Shown piece by piece: positions 23,142 to 34,362 of a stretch of DNA of 64,000 bases (positions are counted from its first letter, which is position 1; each line of letters starts with the position of its first letter). The position numbers and the translations under genes are program-made. The DNA is taken from contig JAPDRO010000004.1 in NCBI GenBank assembly GCA_030247885.1, positions 868,001 through 932,000 on the forward strand, given 5' to 3'. The notes under the pieces were generated by a model. The model made no database searches. It had not been told where the DNA came from and worked only from the letters and a program-made list of their open reading frames with translations. The DNA is from Taxawa tesnikishii (nom. ined.) (Eukaryota; Ascomycota; Dothideomycetes; Dothideales).

Positions 23142-24626
23142 TCAAAGCCTCTTGCCGGGAACAAGAATAAAGAGGCAACACAACGCTGCGTCAATGATGA
23201 TGATCCACCACAAGCACATCATAGCACGCTTGTTTAGAAGCGTCCGGATGTAAGGTTCCTTGATGCGAGTGAAGTTCATGAGCGTGTTCTCCGAGAAGCC
23301 GGCCATTGCGAGAATGGGGTCGAGCATGTACTGGTGCGATGTAAGGAAATAGACGGCGATAGTGAACGGAAGGATGAGCTGGAAATGTGTCAGCCGATAT
23401 GCGGTGGAATGACATTCTACCTCTTAGTCATTGGCCCGTCCATCGCTCCTTCATCGTGAGTCCTTTAATCTCGTTCGCTTGTCTTTTAAATCGTGCAGAA
23501 TCAGGCCGGTCCGCTACCGAGTGACACAACTGGAGCCGCCTTCCCCGACCATAGGGTCCACGTGCCCCTCTTTCATGTCGCAGCGTCGTTCGAAGGAGGT
23601 TTGCCTGCACGCATTTTCGGGTTCGCGTTCGAGCGGGGCGGGGCGGAACAGAGTAGAGCAGGCACAAAACCGCATATAAAAGGAAAGGCTTACCCAGCAT
23701 CGAGTCGCACGGCTGTAATCCAGGAAAATCAGGACGAAAGCCGTCCACAGCGCGCCGAACAGAGAAACGAGCCCCACGATCAAGCGCAGCATCATGCTTG
23801 GCTGCACGATGTTGCCGAGTGCCTTTGCGCGCAAAAAGCCGGGGAAAGCGTCACGTTCCATCGCTTGAAAGACGTAGTCCTTTGCCGCGTCGAAGACTTC
23901 CGGGTCATCGCGTCCCTCTTGTTCAATCGCAGTTGTGATGTTCTCCAAGATACCGACCGGAAGGATGATCTCGCGCTCACTGCCCTGCAGGAGGTATGTG
24001 TAGAGGATCTTTTCGGCTGAAGCGCGAATATCGACGCGCGCAACAGTGCTGGACGGAGAACCCGACGAGACAGCACCAGGTGAATTGTCGTTGCTAGGTG
24101 TTGCCATGAATGAGGGACGAGGAGGGCGTTCGCTGCCGGGCGTGTTGTCATTGCTGCGATCGCTCGCATGGCTGCCGGACGGAGAATACTTGCTGCCGTT
24201 GTCATTGCGGAGAAAGGCGGACAAGCGTTGATCGGGAGTGATCTTGCGCTCGAAAGTGGAGGGACCGGCGGTGCTGTCGTTGCGCGTTTCACCCATGCCC
24301 TCCAGAACGGCAGACGAGCGCTTGCTATTAGACTTCTCGAGCTCGGGCGTAGGAATGAGGGCGGAGCTTCGCAGGCCGCGTACGTAGTGACGGCAGAGGG
24401 ACATGTGCTGTGAGACATCGAGCCTGGGATGGTTAGAAGTCTGTCTTGCGTGAGTGATGCAGTAGCCCTACCAGAAATCCAGGTAGTCCACGGAGCGTTG
24501 GGTGTCACGCATATAGATGTAGAAGGAGAACAGATCGACTGGAGCTTTGGTCCTGCGACTCAGCACCTCCCAGAGGTTGGGTAGGCGATTGCGCGTTTCA
24601 TCTGGCGTCACTGGACGGCTCCCCAT
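23142..24626 (-). CDS. Rax1-like RGS-domain membrane protein (RgsB/RgsC type)
   Basis: Three exons, 24626-24472, 24423-23694 and 23378-23142, give about 373 aa. The start MGSRPVTPDETRNRLPNLWE and FSFYIYMRDTQRSVDYLDFWLDVS open an RGS domain. It is split by a Ser/Asn-rich loop and closes with ASAEKILYTYLLQGSEREII and DAAKDYVFQAMERDAFPGFLRAKALG. Three membrane segments follow (MMLRLIVGLVSLFGALWTAF, LILPFTIAVYFL, and WWIIIIDAALCCLFIL). This layout is that of yeast Rax1 and Aspergillus RgsC-type proteins, linked to bud-site or polarity marking and G-protein signalling. Intron 2 is long for this window (315 nt). The frame is intact. A (CA)n tract lies about 270 bp upstream of the start. Confidence 0.92.
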
Positions 24627-24892
24627 TGCGAACGAAAGAGAAGTCGACGGGTCGGTCAGTCGGTATGGAGGTGTATGCGTGTTAGTCGGTAGCGAGGCAG
24701 TAGCGGCAATGAGATGTACAGGTATTGAATGCGAAGTAGAGTTGAAGTCGAGAAGTGTCGCTGAGTACTGCGGTGTACCAGTCTCACATAACGGATTCCT
24801 GGACGAGAGAGGTTGCGCAGTAACTAATTGGCTCGGACGGCGACAGCCAATCAGCAACCGCAATCGTGCACTGACGTCGGTCTCATCACTCA

Positions 24893-24924
<32 letters not shown>

Positions 24925-25279
24925 TCAAGAGCCTCACTCTCACTCCATCTCATCTTGCAAGCAGGAACACGTTAGACGCATTGCTTGCTGCCAACTCGGC
25001 CGGAGAGCAGAACCTGCTTTGGCCGAAAGAGGTGCTTCAGCCCTTTGTAACTCATCGTGTGTGGGTCAGGGAAGCTACTACTTGCTCACTCATCCAGTTG
25101 TATGCAGACTGCCTCGAATAAGTCCTGCTATACCACCATAACCCTGGCCTGACCAGCCTGAACTTCCTGAACCTGCAGTAGGCACACTCTTACGAGCACG
25201 CCTCGACAGCCGTCTGTATGGACTTGCGCACTCAACCGCCCATTCAGATCGATTCATATTAAATCCGTCAGCACTCAAC
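24627..25279. promoter_or_regulatory. RGS-gene promoter side with (CA)n tract
   Basis: This is the 5' region of the RGS gene. It contains the dinucleotide repeat at 24894-24923; no gene is seen. Confidence 0.5.
24894..24923. repeat. (CA)n microsatellite
   Basis: About 15 uninterrupted CA/AC units are visible. Confidence 0.95.
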
Positions 25280-26170
25280 ATGCTATGGCTTGATACCGAT
25301 AACATACTCTGTGACCTTTCGGAACCGTCTCATCACGCCATGGAAACCGAGACCGACTCGTTTTGTGTCGCTCACGTAGTTCCTGCATGGTGTCACGAAC
25401 TCGTTCCGTTGGCTGACCAACTTGCGACATCAAACTGGACACTGCAAGCTCAGTTCGACCCAATGAGCAGTACCGGCATTCAGACTGGCGTCCCCTCTGT
25501 CTCTGCGCCCGGAACAATAGCCTACACAGGAGACGAGGCTTGATCCGCCGTCCTCGCGCATCTCCTGAACGAACACCTTCCCGCCCTCGTGCGCACTTGC
25601 CCCCTCCCATACACTTCCTCCGCCACCAAAGAAGCGCGCTACGCGCTCCACCACTTCGGCGCCGCTGATGTTGGCCTCCTCTCCAGTCACGAGGGCTACT
25701 CCTTCGGCAATTCGCGCTCCGCGAATCCAACAACCTACCCTGACGGCCTTGCGGAATTCTGCTTCAAGACCCAGCGCAACTTCACGGGTCTTACGCTCAC
25801 ACGAACCCTGCTCAATTTCACAGAACTTGGTTATATCGCCCCCACGCAGGCGGTTTTTAATCGATTACTAGCCGGATGCTCTCGACGCAGAGGCCCGCAG
25901 CCCTGGCCAGGAAGCTTGCCGTCTACAGGACAGAGAAGTGGTCCGGTGCTGGGAGCCCAACGTTCTCGTATCGAGTCCGAGACTACTTGCGTATGGTGTG
26001 CTCAAGACGTATTGGTGTTCGGGACAGACTACCCGTACTCGTCAAATAACAGTACATTTCATAGGCGATTTGTGCAGGCGGCGGCGAATGCGACGTTTGT
26101 AAGTGAGGCGGAGGAGGGAGGTGTTTTCGCGTGGAATTCGAGGAGGTTGCTTGGACGCCGGCTAGCATAA
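25280..26170 (+). pseudogene. Amidohydrolase-2 family pseudogene
   Basis: One frame carries scattered pieces of a metal-dependent amidohydrolase/decarboxylase (TIM-barrel amidohydrolase_2): HVVPAWCHELVP, TSNWTLQAQ, LAHLLNEHLPAL, PLPYTSSATKEARYALHHFGA, GLLSSHEGY, NPTTYPDG, and at the end LVFGTDYPYSSNNSTFHRRF with EEGGVFAWNSRRLLG. The spacing is far too short between several of them. The segment that should follow the SHEG motif (the HPTTP part) and the N-terminal HxH metal site are absent, and TGA at 25541-25543 interrupts the frame. So it is a host gene with internal losses, not simply a base-call problem. Its neighbours are a microsatellite-bearing promoter and an inverted-repeat element. 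Confidence 0.7.
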
Positions 26171-26984
26171 GAGACGCCATGCGAGGCTGTGTTGCAATAT
26201 TTATCTTGTCGTCTACTATCCTATTCGGTTGTTGGTTGGAACCTCGGAACCCCGGAAGCCACTTACTGTACGCTTTTGCTGTAAAGACTCGGCGCCAAGG
26301 GCAGGCTTGGAGGGGTTCCGAGGTTCCACCTTACGATTGAACAGCGTAGTACAAGCAGAAGAAAATATCAGGATAGTATCATATCGGTCAGTCATGTGGT
26401 TCGACCACTCCGCTACTTCATCCACAGAGGAAGGAGTGTCTTGTATACCGTTTCGAGGAACGAAGTCTGGAAACAGTCCCGCTGAGACCGGAGGTGGTCC
26501 ATTTCAAGATTGTGAACTTGGCCATGCGGATCTAGTCCCGACCTTACAGTAGCACCGGATTCAATTCCACCGGATTCAGTTCCATGCTTTGATGGAGTCG
26601 GTTCCGGTACTGAATTCAGCTTCGTGGATGCAATCCCTTGGGCTTGGATGCAAACTTACAGAATACTTATCAAGCCACGACATTCAGTTTGCACTGTCTG
26701 GTACAGATCGTCTGCATGTGGTGCTGCGGAGATTCTCTGAGGGCATGTAATGGTTTCCGTATATAGGTTGGTGGGAAAAGCCCAAGCGGTTCCGGGCCAA
26801 GGCGGGAACGGAGGACTTGGCTTCATGGTCTTCGCTCACCTGCACTCATATACCATACAGACCTCCCAACCTTATTTACTAATGTCAAGGTGTTACTGAC
26901 GAGTCTCCTCCTCAGCGGCAATCAGTGGACATGACCGCAACGCGACGCGTCCCGACGGAACTCAAGCGATCCGTACTTTGCAGT
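26171..26984. other. Intergenic with inverted-repeat element
   Basis: No gene is seen. It holds the 92-bp foldback element (26237-26328) and a small tandem duplication (accggattcarttcc) near 26552-26583, then the promoter of the arylsulfotransferase-type gene. Confidence 0.6.
26237..26328. mobile_element. 92-bp foldback / MITE-like inverted-repeat element
   Basis: Perfect 17-bp inverted ends (26237-26253, tggaacctcggaacccc, and 26312-26328, its reverse complement) enclose about 58 bp of non-coding sequence. No clear target-site duplication flanks it. It could be a miniature inverted-repeat transposable element, a solitary foldback, or a structural hairpin. Confidence 0.5.
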
Positions 26985-28910
26985 ATGTCACTCGCAAAGT
27001 GTCTGGTCTTGTTGCTCTGGTTGCCACTCGTCATCGCGGACAACGTCGCTGATTCGAGATACGACCCCTCGGACCCGGAAGCTTGGGAGACTCGCTTCGG
27101 GTCATATCCATACCAAACCTTTAGGTCTGACAATTTCACTGCTCCCGTCGTAAGGACTCCAGTTAAGTCATCTCAATGTCACGACGACCGTTATGTCTTT
27201 CTATCTCCGCGAGGTGACAAGGTGGAGCACCCGTCTGTCATGATCCTTGATAATCAGGGCGAACTTGTCTGGCAGAATTACGTGCGCGGCCAACCGTACA
27301 ACCTTCAAGTTCAGGAGTACAAAGGCGAGAAGGTGCTCACATTTTGGGTCGGTGATGACGCCGTGGGTGGACATGGCGAAGGAGTTTATCACATTGTAAG
27401 CTGGAAGAAACGCACAGTGCCTGTCCATCGTCACCAGGTTGTTAACAAGGAGGCATAGTATGATTCAAAATACCAAGAGGTTGCAAAAGTCTCCGGTACC
27501 GACGGCGCGAGACCTGATTTGCACGAGTTCACCATAACACCCGAAGGTATACAACAACCCGATCAGGTTCCATCAGAGTCTGACAACCCTTCCAGGTACC
27601 GCCCTTATAACGATCTACCAAATCGGTGCCGTCAAACAACCTGGAATTCTCAGGTTCGCGAACACGGTCTGGATATGGGATTGTCTTGTCCAAGAGATCA
27701 ATCTCTCGACAAACTCGGTCCTCTTCGAATGGCGTGCCTCGGAACACCACACCCTCAACGAATCTTATTATCCCCTTGCCGGTGCCGGATACACGGCCGA
27801 AAATCCTTACGATTACTTCCACGTTAACAGCGTGCAGAAAGACGACCTCGGCAACTATTTGATATCCGCGCGATTTACATCTACGGTCACGTACGTGGAT
27901 GGCAAGACCGGAGAGATCCTCTGGGTGCTCGGTGGTAAGAGGAACGGTTTCCATGATCTGAGCACCGGGCCCGAAAAGGCGACGAACATGGCATACCAGC
28001 ACTACGCACGGTTCCACTCGCTGGAGACGTTTCCGAAATTTCCGGCTAAAGGGGTCGTCGTGGCGACGAGAGAGGTGTGACAAGACGGCTCCTCACGGCC
28101 TTCGACAATGTAGAAGACAAAGAGGTGGAAACGAGGCCCTCGAGAGGCGTACTCATCGAACTCACCTATCCCGCCACCGCCCCCGCCTCCGCCTCCGCAT
28201 CCACACCTTCACTTTACACGGCCCGCCTGCTGCAATCCTACACGCACCCATCCGCCTTCGTAGCCTCAAGCCAAGGAAGCCTACAAGTGATACCGCAAAA
28301 CGCCAGCGATCCGCACATCCTGATCGGGTACGGACGCGTAGGCGCTTGGGCCGAGTTCTCGGCCGACGGGAAGCTGCTCTGCGACGTGCGGTTCTCGACC
28401 GAAGCCTCCTTTGGCACCGGCCACGTACAGAGCTACTCGGTCCTCAAGGCGTTCTGGCAGGGCCGTCCCGTTCATCCGCCCGCCGTCGTCGCCTCGCCCG
28501 CCGCGGACGAGGGTGCCTGGCGCGTCTCCGTCAGCTGGAACGGCGCCACCGAGGTGCGTGGGTGGAAACTCCAGACGCGCCGCACGGAACGAGATGGCTG
28601 GGCCGACGCGGCCACGGTCGAGAAGCGCGGCTTCGAGACGGAAACGACGATCGAGGCCGTTCCGCAGCGAGGCTTCGTACGCGCCGTTGCTCTGGACGCA
28701 GAGGGCGGCGAGCTCGGCAGCGCGAGCGCAGAGCTGCGGGTCAAGGACCACGGCGCTGGCCTTCGGGGCTCGTTGCTCGCGGCCGCCGCTGCGCTCGCTC
28801 TCATCGCTCTTGTGCTGGGCAGGAGGAAAGTCAAGAGGCTTTTGTCAAGGGACAAGGGCTCGGGTCAGGCTTACGAGATGCTTCCCAACGAGCCAGGGAA
28901 ACATGTTTAA
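26985..28910 (+). CDS. Arylsulfotransferase-type (ASST) secreted/membrane protein
   Basis: Three exons (26985-27395, 27459-27546, 27596 onward), with introns 27396-27458 and 27547-27595. ATG 26985 gives a clean signal peptide (MSLAKCLVLLLWLPLVIADN); an in-frame ATG at 26931 would bury it. Family landmarks are SPRGDKVEHPSVMILDNQGE, DLHEFTITPEG, EWRASEHHTLNESYYPL, DYFHVNSVQKDDLGNYLISA and GKTGEILWVLGGKRNGF, the repeated blades of the fungal arylsulfotransferase_2 propeller. The C-terminus has a Fn3-like stretch, a membrane segment (LLAAAAALALIALVLG) and a basic tail. So it is probably a type I membrane protein with the propeller in the lumen or outside. Activity in fungi is unproven. One base is missing at the G run 28051-28054; otherwise the frame ends after REV. 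Confidence 0.85.
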
Positions 28911-29831
28911 TAGGGGCGTATGCGGACGCCTTGTTCATGCACGTAATGAGATGCAATCACACGAAAGAGTATGATGTTGTTCGCGCGTTCCGATTGAATG
29001 CATTCTATCTTAGAGATGGACAAGTACAGCAGCCTGTGCTCCACAGTGTCAGGGGGAATAGATTGTATGTACCAAGCTTCAGCGTCAACAATCATGTACT
29101 GATACGAGCATATCACATGACCTTGATCATCCCTCCATACATTTGCTTAGGAAAGACCTCTCTTATATACATTTCTAGTAGTTCCAGTCCGGGACTGAGG
29201 CCGCAGCGAAAAACGTGTCCGGAGCTGAACCCTTGACAAGGTACCACGCCACACGGACGCACTTGTGGGACACGAACATATAGTTCTGACGGTTGTGTGA
29301 TGGTAACATGATGAAATGCACATTATCGGACACGGGCATCCACACCGCTCGACAAACGACCTACCCAAATTCCTAACCATCCCATTTTCATGATCCCATA
29401 AGCTCCTGAACATGCGTGATGCTCGGTGGAACCGAATGCGGTTGTACCACCTGCGTGTGTCCGTCTCACATCAGTCTCGATGCCGAGTACGTAATTCGTG
29501 GAGCAGGAAGTTAGTTACTAACGGTCGTGCTTGGCACTGAAACCTCAGCGCTGCTCGTGAGCTGGTAGAACACTTGCGGCCACGCCCCGAGATGATCACC
29601 GTGTGCTGCTGTGGGCGACGTCATCTCCGTCAAGTGACACGCAGCAGACCCCGAAACAAATTTGCAGAAGGCATAGTGCGCCAGAGCCAGCCGGCGACGC
29701 ACCGCACGGACCTTCTACTACCGAGGACTCGGTAGCGTGGAATTGAAATGGCCGTGATCCTGAGTGGAGTTAAGTCCATGGAAGTGAGTCCAGCACCGGG
29801 ACTATCTCCGTAAAGGAATAGAACTGGGTTC
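28911..29831. other. Intergenic between convergent genes, nothing seen
   Basis: This lies between two convergent genes. No coding or repeat signal was recognised. Confidence 0.55.
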
Positions 29832-31394
29832 TCATAGTTCCAGCTTTCCACCACTGGACAGCACGTCAGACGGCGACCGCTTCTGGTCCTTATCGACGGA
29901 GATGCCACCGTTGGCCAGTTTATCAGTGGAGCTGATGTAGACCCATCCTCTAACTCCTTGGTCCTCCAGAATGGCCTTGTCGTCCTTGGTATCTTCTTCT
30001 TCACCCACTTCACGATCCTCAGTGCTGGTGTTCGCAACCTCAACATCATTCTCCCGGAGCATCTGCAACACAGCTCTCATGTTGAGCTTGAGTACGCGCT
30101 CCGGCTCCATCGCCTTGAGGAACCGGCTAGTGACCAAGGGGAACAGGATACCGAAGTCGCTCTGGCTGAAGTGCTGGCTGCCTTTGGGGTAGAAGAGGTA
30201 TGGGTTCGGATTTGGCCCGTGATAATCCCGTGGAGGGGCAGTGGCACGCTTAGCGTCGTTGAAGTTGCCGGTCCAGTTGTAGAAGCCTTGGCTGAGAATG
30301 CTCACGATGGATTTACCGCCCTGGCCTCCTGAGGTGAAGGATGGCATTGGGCGCCGCCAGAGCCAGTCCTGTCCGGGGCTGCGCAGAGGCAGACACCACA
30401 AATCAAGCAGTGCCACGGGCGTGGATGATGTTATTTGCCTAGAGATGGGAGATCCTGGTTCTGGTGCGAACAAGGGCTTGACATCCTTCGGCTTCTCCTT
30501 GGCATAGAAGACCGACTTTGAGAATTGAACCGTAGTGGCTGCACCGAAGCTGTGTCCGGCGAAAGTGATCCGGCCTGGCTCGTGCACGTCGAGGCTGTTG
30601 GCAAATCTTGCGAGCACATCTGTTCTCTCTTTCTTGTCGTAGGATGTGTTCTCATCCAGGTTTTCCAGCTTCTCGCCCTTGTCCATGCCAATCACTGCCG
30701 AGTGTGCAAGACCCAACTCCCACATTCTAATGCGCAATTGCTTGTCTCTTCCTTCGTATACTTCCGGCGATGGCGTATGAGGCATCTTGACCACATCGAT
30801 AATCTGGCTTTCAGTCTTGTCCGTAGCCCGCACATACTGAATAGGCGAGCTGCCATCCCTATGATCCATAGCAATGACCACCAATCCATGCGAAGACAAG
30901 GAACCACAGATATGCGAGTACATATTGCGACTCCCAGCTAAGCCGTGCGAGAATACCATGACCGGCCATCTCTTGTCGTGAGTAGGAGCAGTGAGGAGGG
31001 GAGCGTTGCGGTGGGCGGGAATGTTGATGTAATAGGCCAGGTGCGAAAACAACCTGTAGTTCCCGTAAGTATGTATTGGTCCTAGATCAGTTGCCCATTA
31101 CTCACGAAAAGATCTCAGAATAGCGCGAGCCTGCGCCCATAAACCTGCCAAAGGCGCTCACAGTCGCCTTTTGCGGTTGCGGTATCCAGCGGACAGGCCG
31201 GGAAGAGGCGGACTGATTCTCGCATGGGTAGAATATGCGAAAGGCGACTGTGGGGGAGCGGACTCTGGTGCAGGGCTCTGCGACTGCGATTGCAGCTGAG
31301 CGGCGGGTATCTCAACATCTACTGTGCCAACTTGATACGGCCCAGAGTAATCTGGGAAGGCCGGTATTGGACTGAGTTTTGAAAACCAAGACAT
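29832..31394 (-). CDS. PAF acetylhydrolase-type phospholipase A2
   Basis: Exon 1 (31394-31106, MSWFSKLSPIPAFPDYSGPY) joins exon 2 (31053-29832) through intron 31054-31105, giving EIFSLFSHLAYYINIPAHRN; total about 503 aa. The alpha/beta-hydrolase core shows WPVMVFSHGLAGSRNMYS, MDHRDGSSP, and the nucleophile elbow GHSFGAAT (GxSxG, about residue 290). These are hallmarks of plasma/intracellular PAF acetylhydrolase II-like enzymes that cleave short or oxidised acyl chains from phospholipids. The C-terminal part is Glu/Asp-rich. An upstream in-frame ATG at 31511 would add a hydrophobic leader (MHFPTASLFSFLFACLSLL) and possibly make it secreted; which start is used is open. One base is missing at the G run 31252-31256, between PESAP and TVAFRIFYP. 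Confidence 0.88.
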
Positions 31395-32331
31395 TGGGAG
31401 TCCTCCAGTGAGAGTATCTGTCGTTAGGCTTTCAAATGCGGCGGACAGGGAGGAGAGAAGAGACAGACACGCAAAGAGAAAGGAGAAAAGAGAGGCGGTG
31501 GGAAAATGCATCTGAAAATGCGATGTGAGAGAGCGAGGCGCAGACACGCACGCGACTTGCCAGGGTCAAAGGTCGGTTGATGACGTTTGAGTCTTGCTAG
31601 ATCTTGCACCGACTTGAAAAAAGCCGAAACCCGAGGGCTTGCTAGGCCAGAATAGGCAACTTCACATGTGATGAGAAGTCTTCTCTCGGACGCGGCTGAA
31701 CGACTGGCGAAGCTCTTGCAGCTGCTGTCAAAGCTTGTCGCGTGTTGCTGGGCATGGCCGCGATATGTTGCATGCGTCCGAAGGCTGCAGCAATGTGAAG
31801 GATCATGCGTCTATCTGCCTGAAGCGCCGCGACAAGGGCAGGCATAGCATAGCACATTGGTGGAACAGGCATGCTCATCGTGAAGCCTCCTTCGTGTCTC
31901 CCAGCTCTTCTTCGTGGTGAGCGTGTTTCAGCCTTCTCGTTGTACGAGCTTTTGGGCCGTAGCATAATGCGACTGCAGGCTCATCTTTGACGAGTGTCGC
32001 CAACCGGCGCAAGGTAAGAGGTAACAGGCATAATGCCATGTCGAACAGCCGTTCTTAGGAGGGACGTCGATGTTCAGGACATGTACAGGTCTGCTGTGAC
32101 ATGGGATGAGTTGATGGAAGAGAGGAAGAAGTAGAAGGGAAGCGCAGCAGCTCGTGCGGGGACTGAGAGCTCAATCAATGGAACTTTCAGGGTCCCTTGC
32201 CATTTCGGGAATTGCCGCGTTGGCTCAATCTCCACGATCACCATACCACAATCATCGCTGCTACACCTACTGGATATCCATGCGGGACAGAGGTTCTGGT
32301 CGACCAAGAAGAACACATCCATGCGCCCACA
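31395..32331. promoter_or_regulatory. Divergent promoter region, PAF-AH / Rab
   Basis: Nearly 1 kb separates the divergent starts. No credible extra gene was found. Confidence 0.5.
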
Positions 32332-33324
32332 ATGCCCCGCCAACGCCGCCCCTCGACGGCGTCTGCTCGGTCCACCTCGCCCTCCCACCGCGAGCAAGAA
32401 CTAGGAAGCATGTACGACTACCTAGCCAAAGTGATCCTCCTCGGGCCCTCCGGGTGTGGGAAATCCTGTTTGCTCCACCGCTTTGTGAAGAGCGAATGGC
32501 GCATCCTCAGCTCGCAGACCATCGGCGTCGAGTTCGCGTCCAAGATCGTCAAAGTCGGCACAGGCGCGCGACGGAAAAGGATAAAGCTGCAGTTGTGGGA
32601 TACGGCGGGGACGGAACGATTCAGGAGTGTGTCAAGGAGCTATTACAGAGGTGCTGCCGGCGCGATTCTGGTGTATGACATTACGGACGGGAGGAGCTTT
32701 AGCGCCTTGCCGACCTTCCTCGACGATGCACGCGCGCTGGCGAGTCCGCATTTGACGGTCCTGCTGGCAGGGAATAAGGCTGATCTTGCGGAGGACGCGG
32801 AACCTGCTTTGCTGGATGACGGTGCACCTACGCCTGGAAGTCTGGACAGCCGCGCATCGGGTTACCCTTTTGGCAGCGTGAACAGCAGGAATGGGTCTCT
32901 AGGTCTCGGATCACGACAAAGAGCGACCATTGCGCCGGAAGGCAGGGACGTTTCGCCAGAGATTGCATCACGATGGGCGTCAAGTCACAATATCCCGGTC
33001 AGCGTCGAGGTGTCTGCCCTCTCCGGGGAGAACGTTGAGGAGGTTTTCGAGAAATTAGCCAGAACAATCCTCACCAAGATAGAGATCGGGGAAATTGATC
33101 CGGACGACCCAATGAGTGGAATCCAGTACGGAGACAGTGGTGGCTGGGGTGGAACGGAAGACGGAGGCAGCATCAAGAGTGGCATGACCATGGATGACGG
33201 CAGAGGGACGAGGAGAAAGAAGGGAAGGAGAAGAGCAGGGACCAATGGCTGGGCCAATGGAATGCGCGAGTGGGAAGAAGTCTTCCGTCTCGACGGTGCG
33301 AGACGAAGAAGCGGTTGCTGTTAA
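32332..33324 (+). CDS. Rab-family GTPase (Rab4/Ypt4-like)
   Basis: This intronless gene of 330 aa has all nucleotide-binding motifs: P loop GPSGCGKSCLL (about residue 38), switch I with TIGVEF, WDTAGTERFRSV, NKAD and EVSALSG. The C-terminus ends SGCC for double geranylgeranylation. The Rab4/Rab14 group recycles endosomal membrane. Two things are unusual: an insert of about 50 residues between NKAD and the last helix-forming part (Ser/Gly-rich, PTPGSLDSRASG onward), and a long basic tail with Gly-rich and RRKKGRRRAG stretches before the CC box. MPRQRRPST at 32332 is the first in-frame ATG; MYDYLAK at 32410 would give a more typical length. The frame is intact. Confidence 0.9.
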   Translation: MPRQRRPSTASARSTSPSHREQELGSMYDYLAKVILLGPSGCGKSCLLHRFVKSEWRILSSQTIGVEFASKIVKVGTGARRKRIKLQLWDTAGTERFRSVSRSYYRGAAGAILVYDITDGRSFSALPTFLDDARALASPHLTVLLAGNKADLAEDAEPALLDDGAPTPGSLDSRASGYPFGSVNSRNGSLGLGSRQRATIAPEGRDVSPEIASRWASSHNIPVSVEVSALSGENVEEVFEKLARTILTKIEIGEIDPDDPMSGIQYGDSGGWGGTEDGGSIKSGMTMDDGRGTRRKKGRRRAGTNGWANGMREWEEVFRLDGARRRSGCC

Positions 33325-34362
33325 CACTTAATATCGAGCAGGGCGTTTGGGGCACTGGAGTCACTGCACGTTGGAAAATGTTTTCAGGCCGCTGCAACGA
33401 AATTTGGGCATCAGGGCGAATGCGGCTGGATATTTCCTCAGCTCTCGTAATGTTGATACTAATCGAACGAGTGCCCAGAATGGGCACTCTATACATCCTA
33501 CCCTGGCATTGGTGACGAGACTTCGGCATCGTGAACCACCAACACAGCAAGGTTTCCAATCCGTACACCACCCTGCATCACAAGAACCAGACGCAGCGTG
33601 AATGGTTTTGTAAATCACACTGAACGTCTGCCATCACGCTTGTGCCGGACTTATGTGCCTTTCTCCAGGTCAAGACCTGGATGCGTATCATGCGACGGCC
33701 CTTCTGCTTTGCATCTACAACCGTCCATTAAGCGCAATTGAAATTGTTAGGGCTTTACAACAAGGATGTATACAAGATTCGCGAAGCTGGCGCAGCTCAG
33801 CCTGCATAAGCACCGTGCCGCAGCGTGCGATCCTAGTTTCACAGTACGTAGCACCCGGTCTATTATCTCTCTTCTGTCCACTTCCCTGAAAAAGGAAGAG
33901 AAAAAAGGATTTTGCAGGTACATTGTTCCCAGTGGTGTAGTAAACGGATAAGTCAAGAATTTTCAATGGACCCAGCGACCATCGCAGGCCTCGTCGGCGT
34001 CATCCGTATGATGATGGATCGTTTGCCTTATCCTAGGGGCTGGCGACTTTTTCGGGGTTTCTTTGACGTCGAATCACAGCGAATCGTTTGTCTGATCCAA
34101 CATCAAGTTGCGACGATAGTGGGCGATCCCTCGCTCGTTCAGGCACCACGCATAAGCTCGAGAAGACCAGAAAGGCTAGCATCAGCTGAGCCACCACAGA
34201 TGCCGTGACGAAGCGTACACATGAGCGCCATGTCGAAAACACGGCCCTTACCCTGACTCGTCTCCAGCTGTTCACTGTCGTCTCGAAGAGATGAGAGACT
34301 CCCGGCGAAGATTGTCCTGCAAGACACCTCGAAGGGCCTGTGTCACTTTGCGTCTAATCTGA
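33325..34362. other. Intergenic; short MDPATIAG frame
   Basis: There is no solid gene. An 80-codon frame from ATG 33966 (MDPATIAGLVGVIRMMM) resembles the opening of fungal NLR-type N-terminal domains, but is too short to call. It could be part of the decayed gene that follows. Confidence 0.4.
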
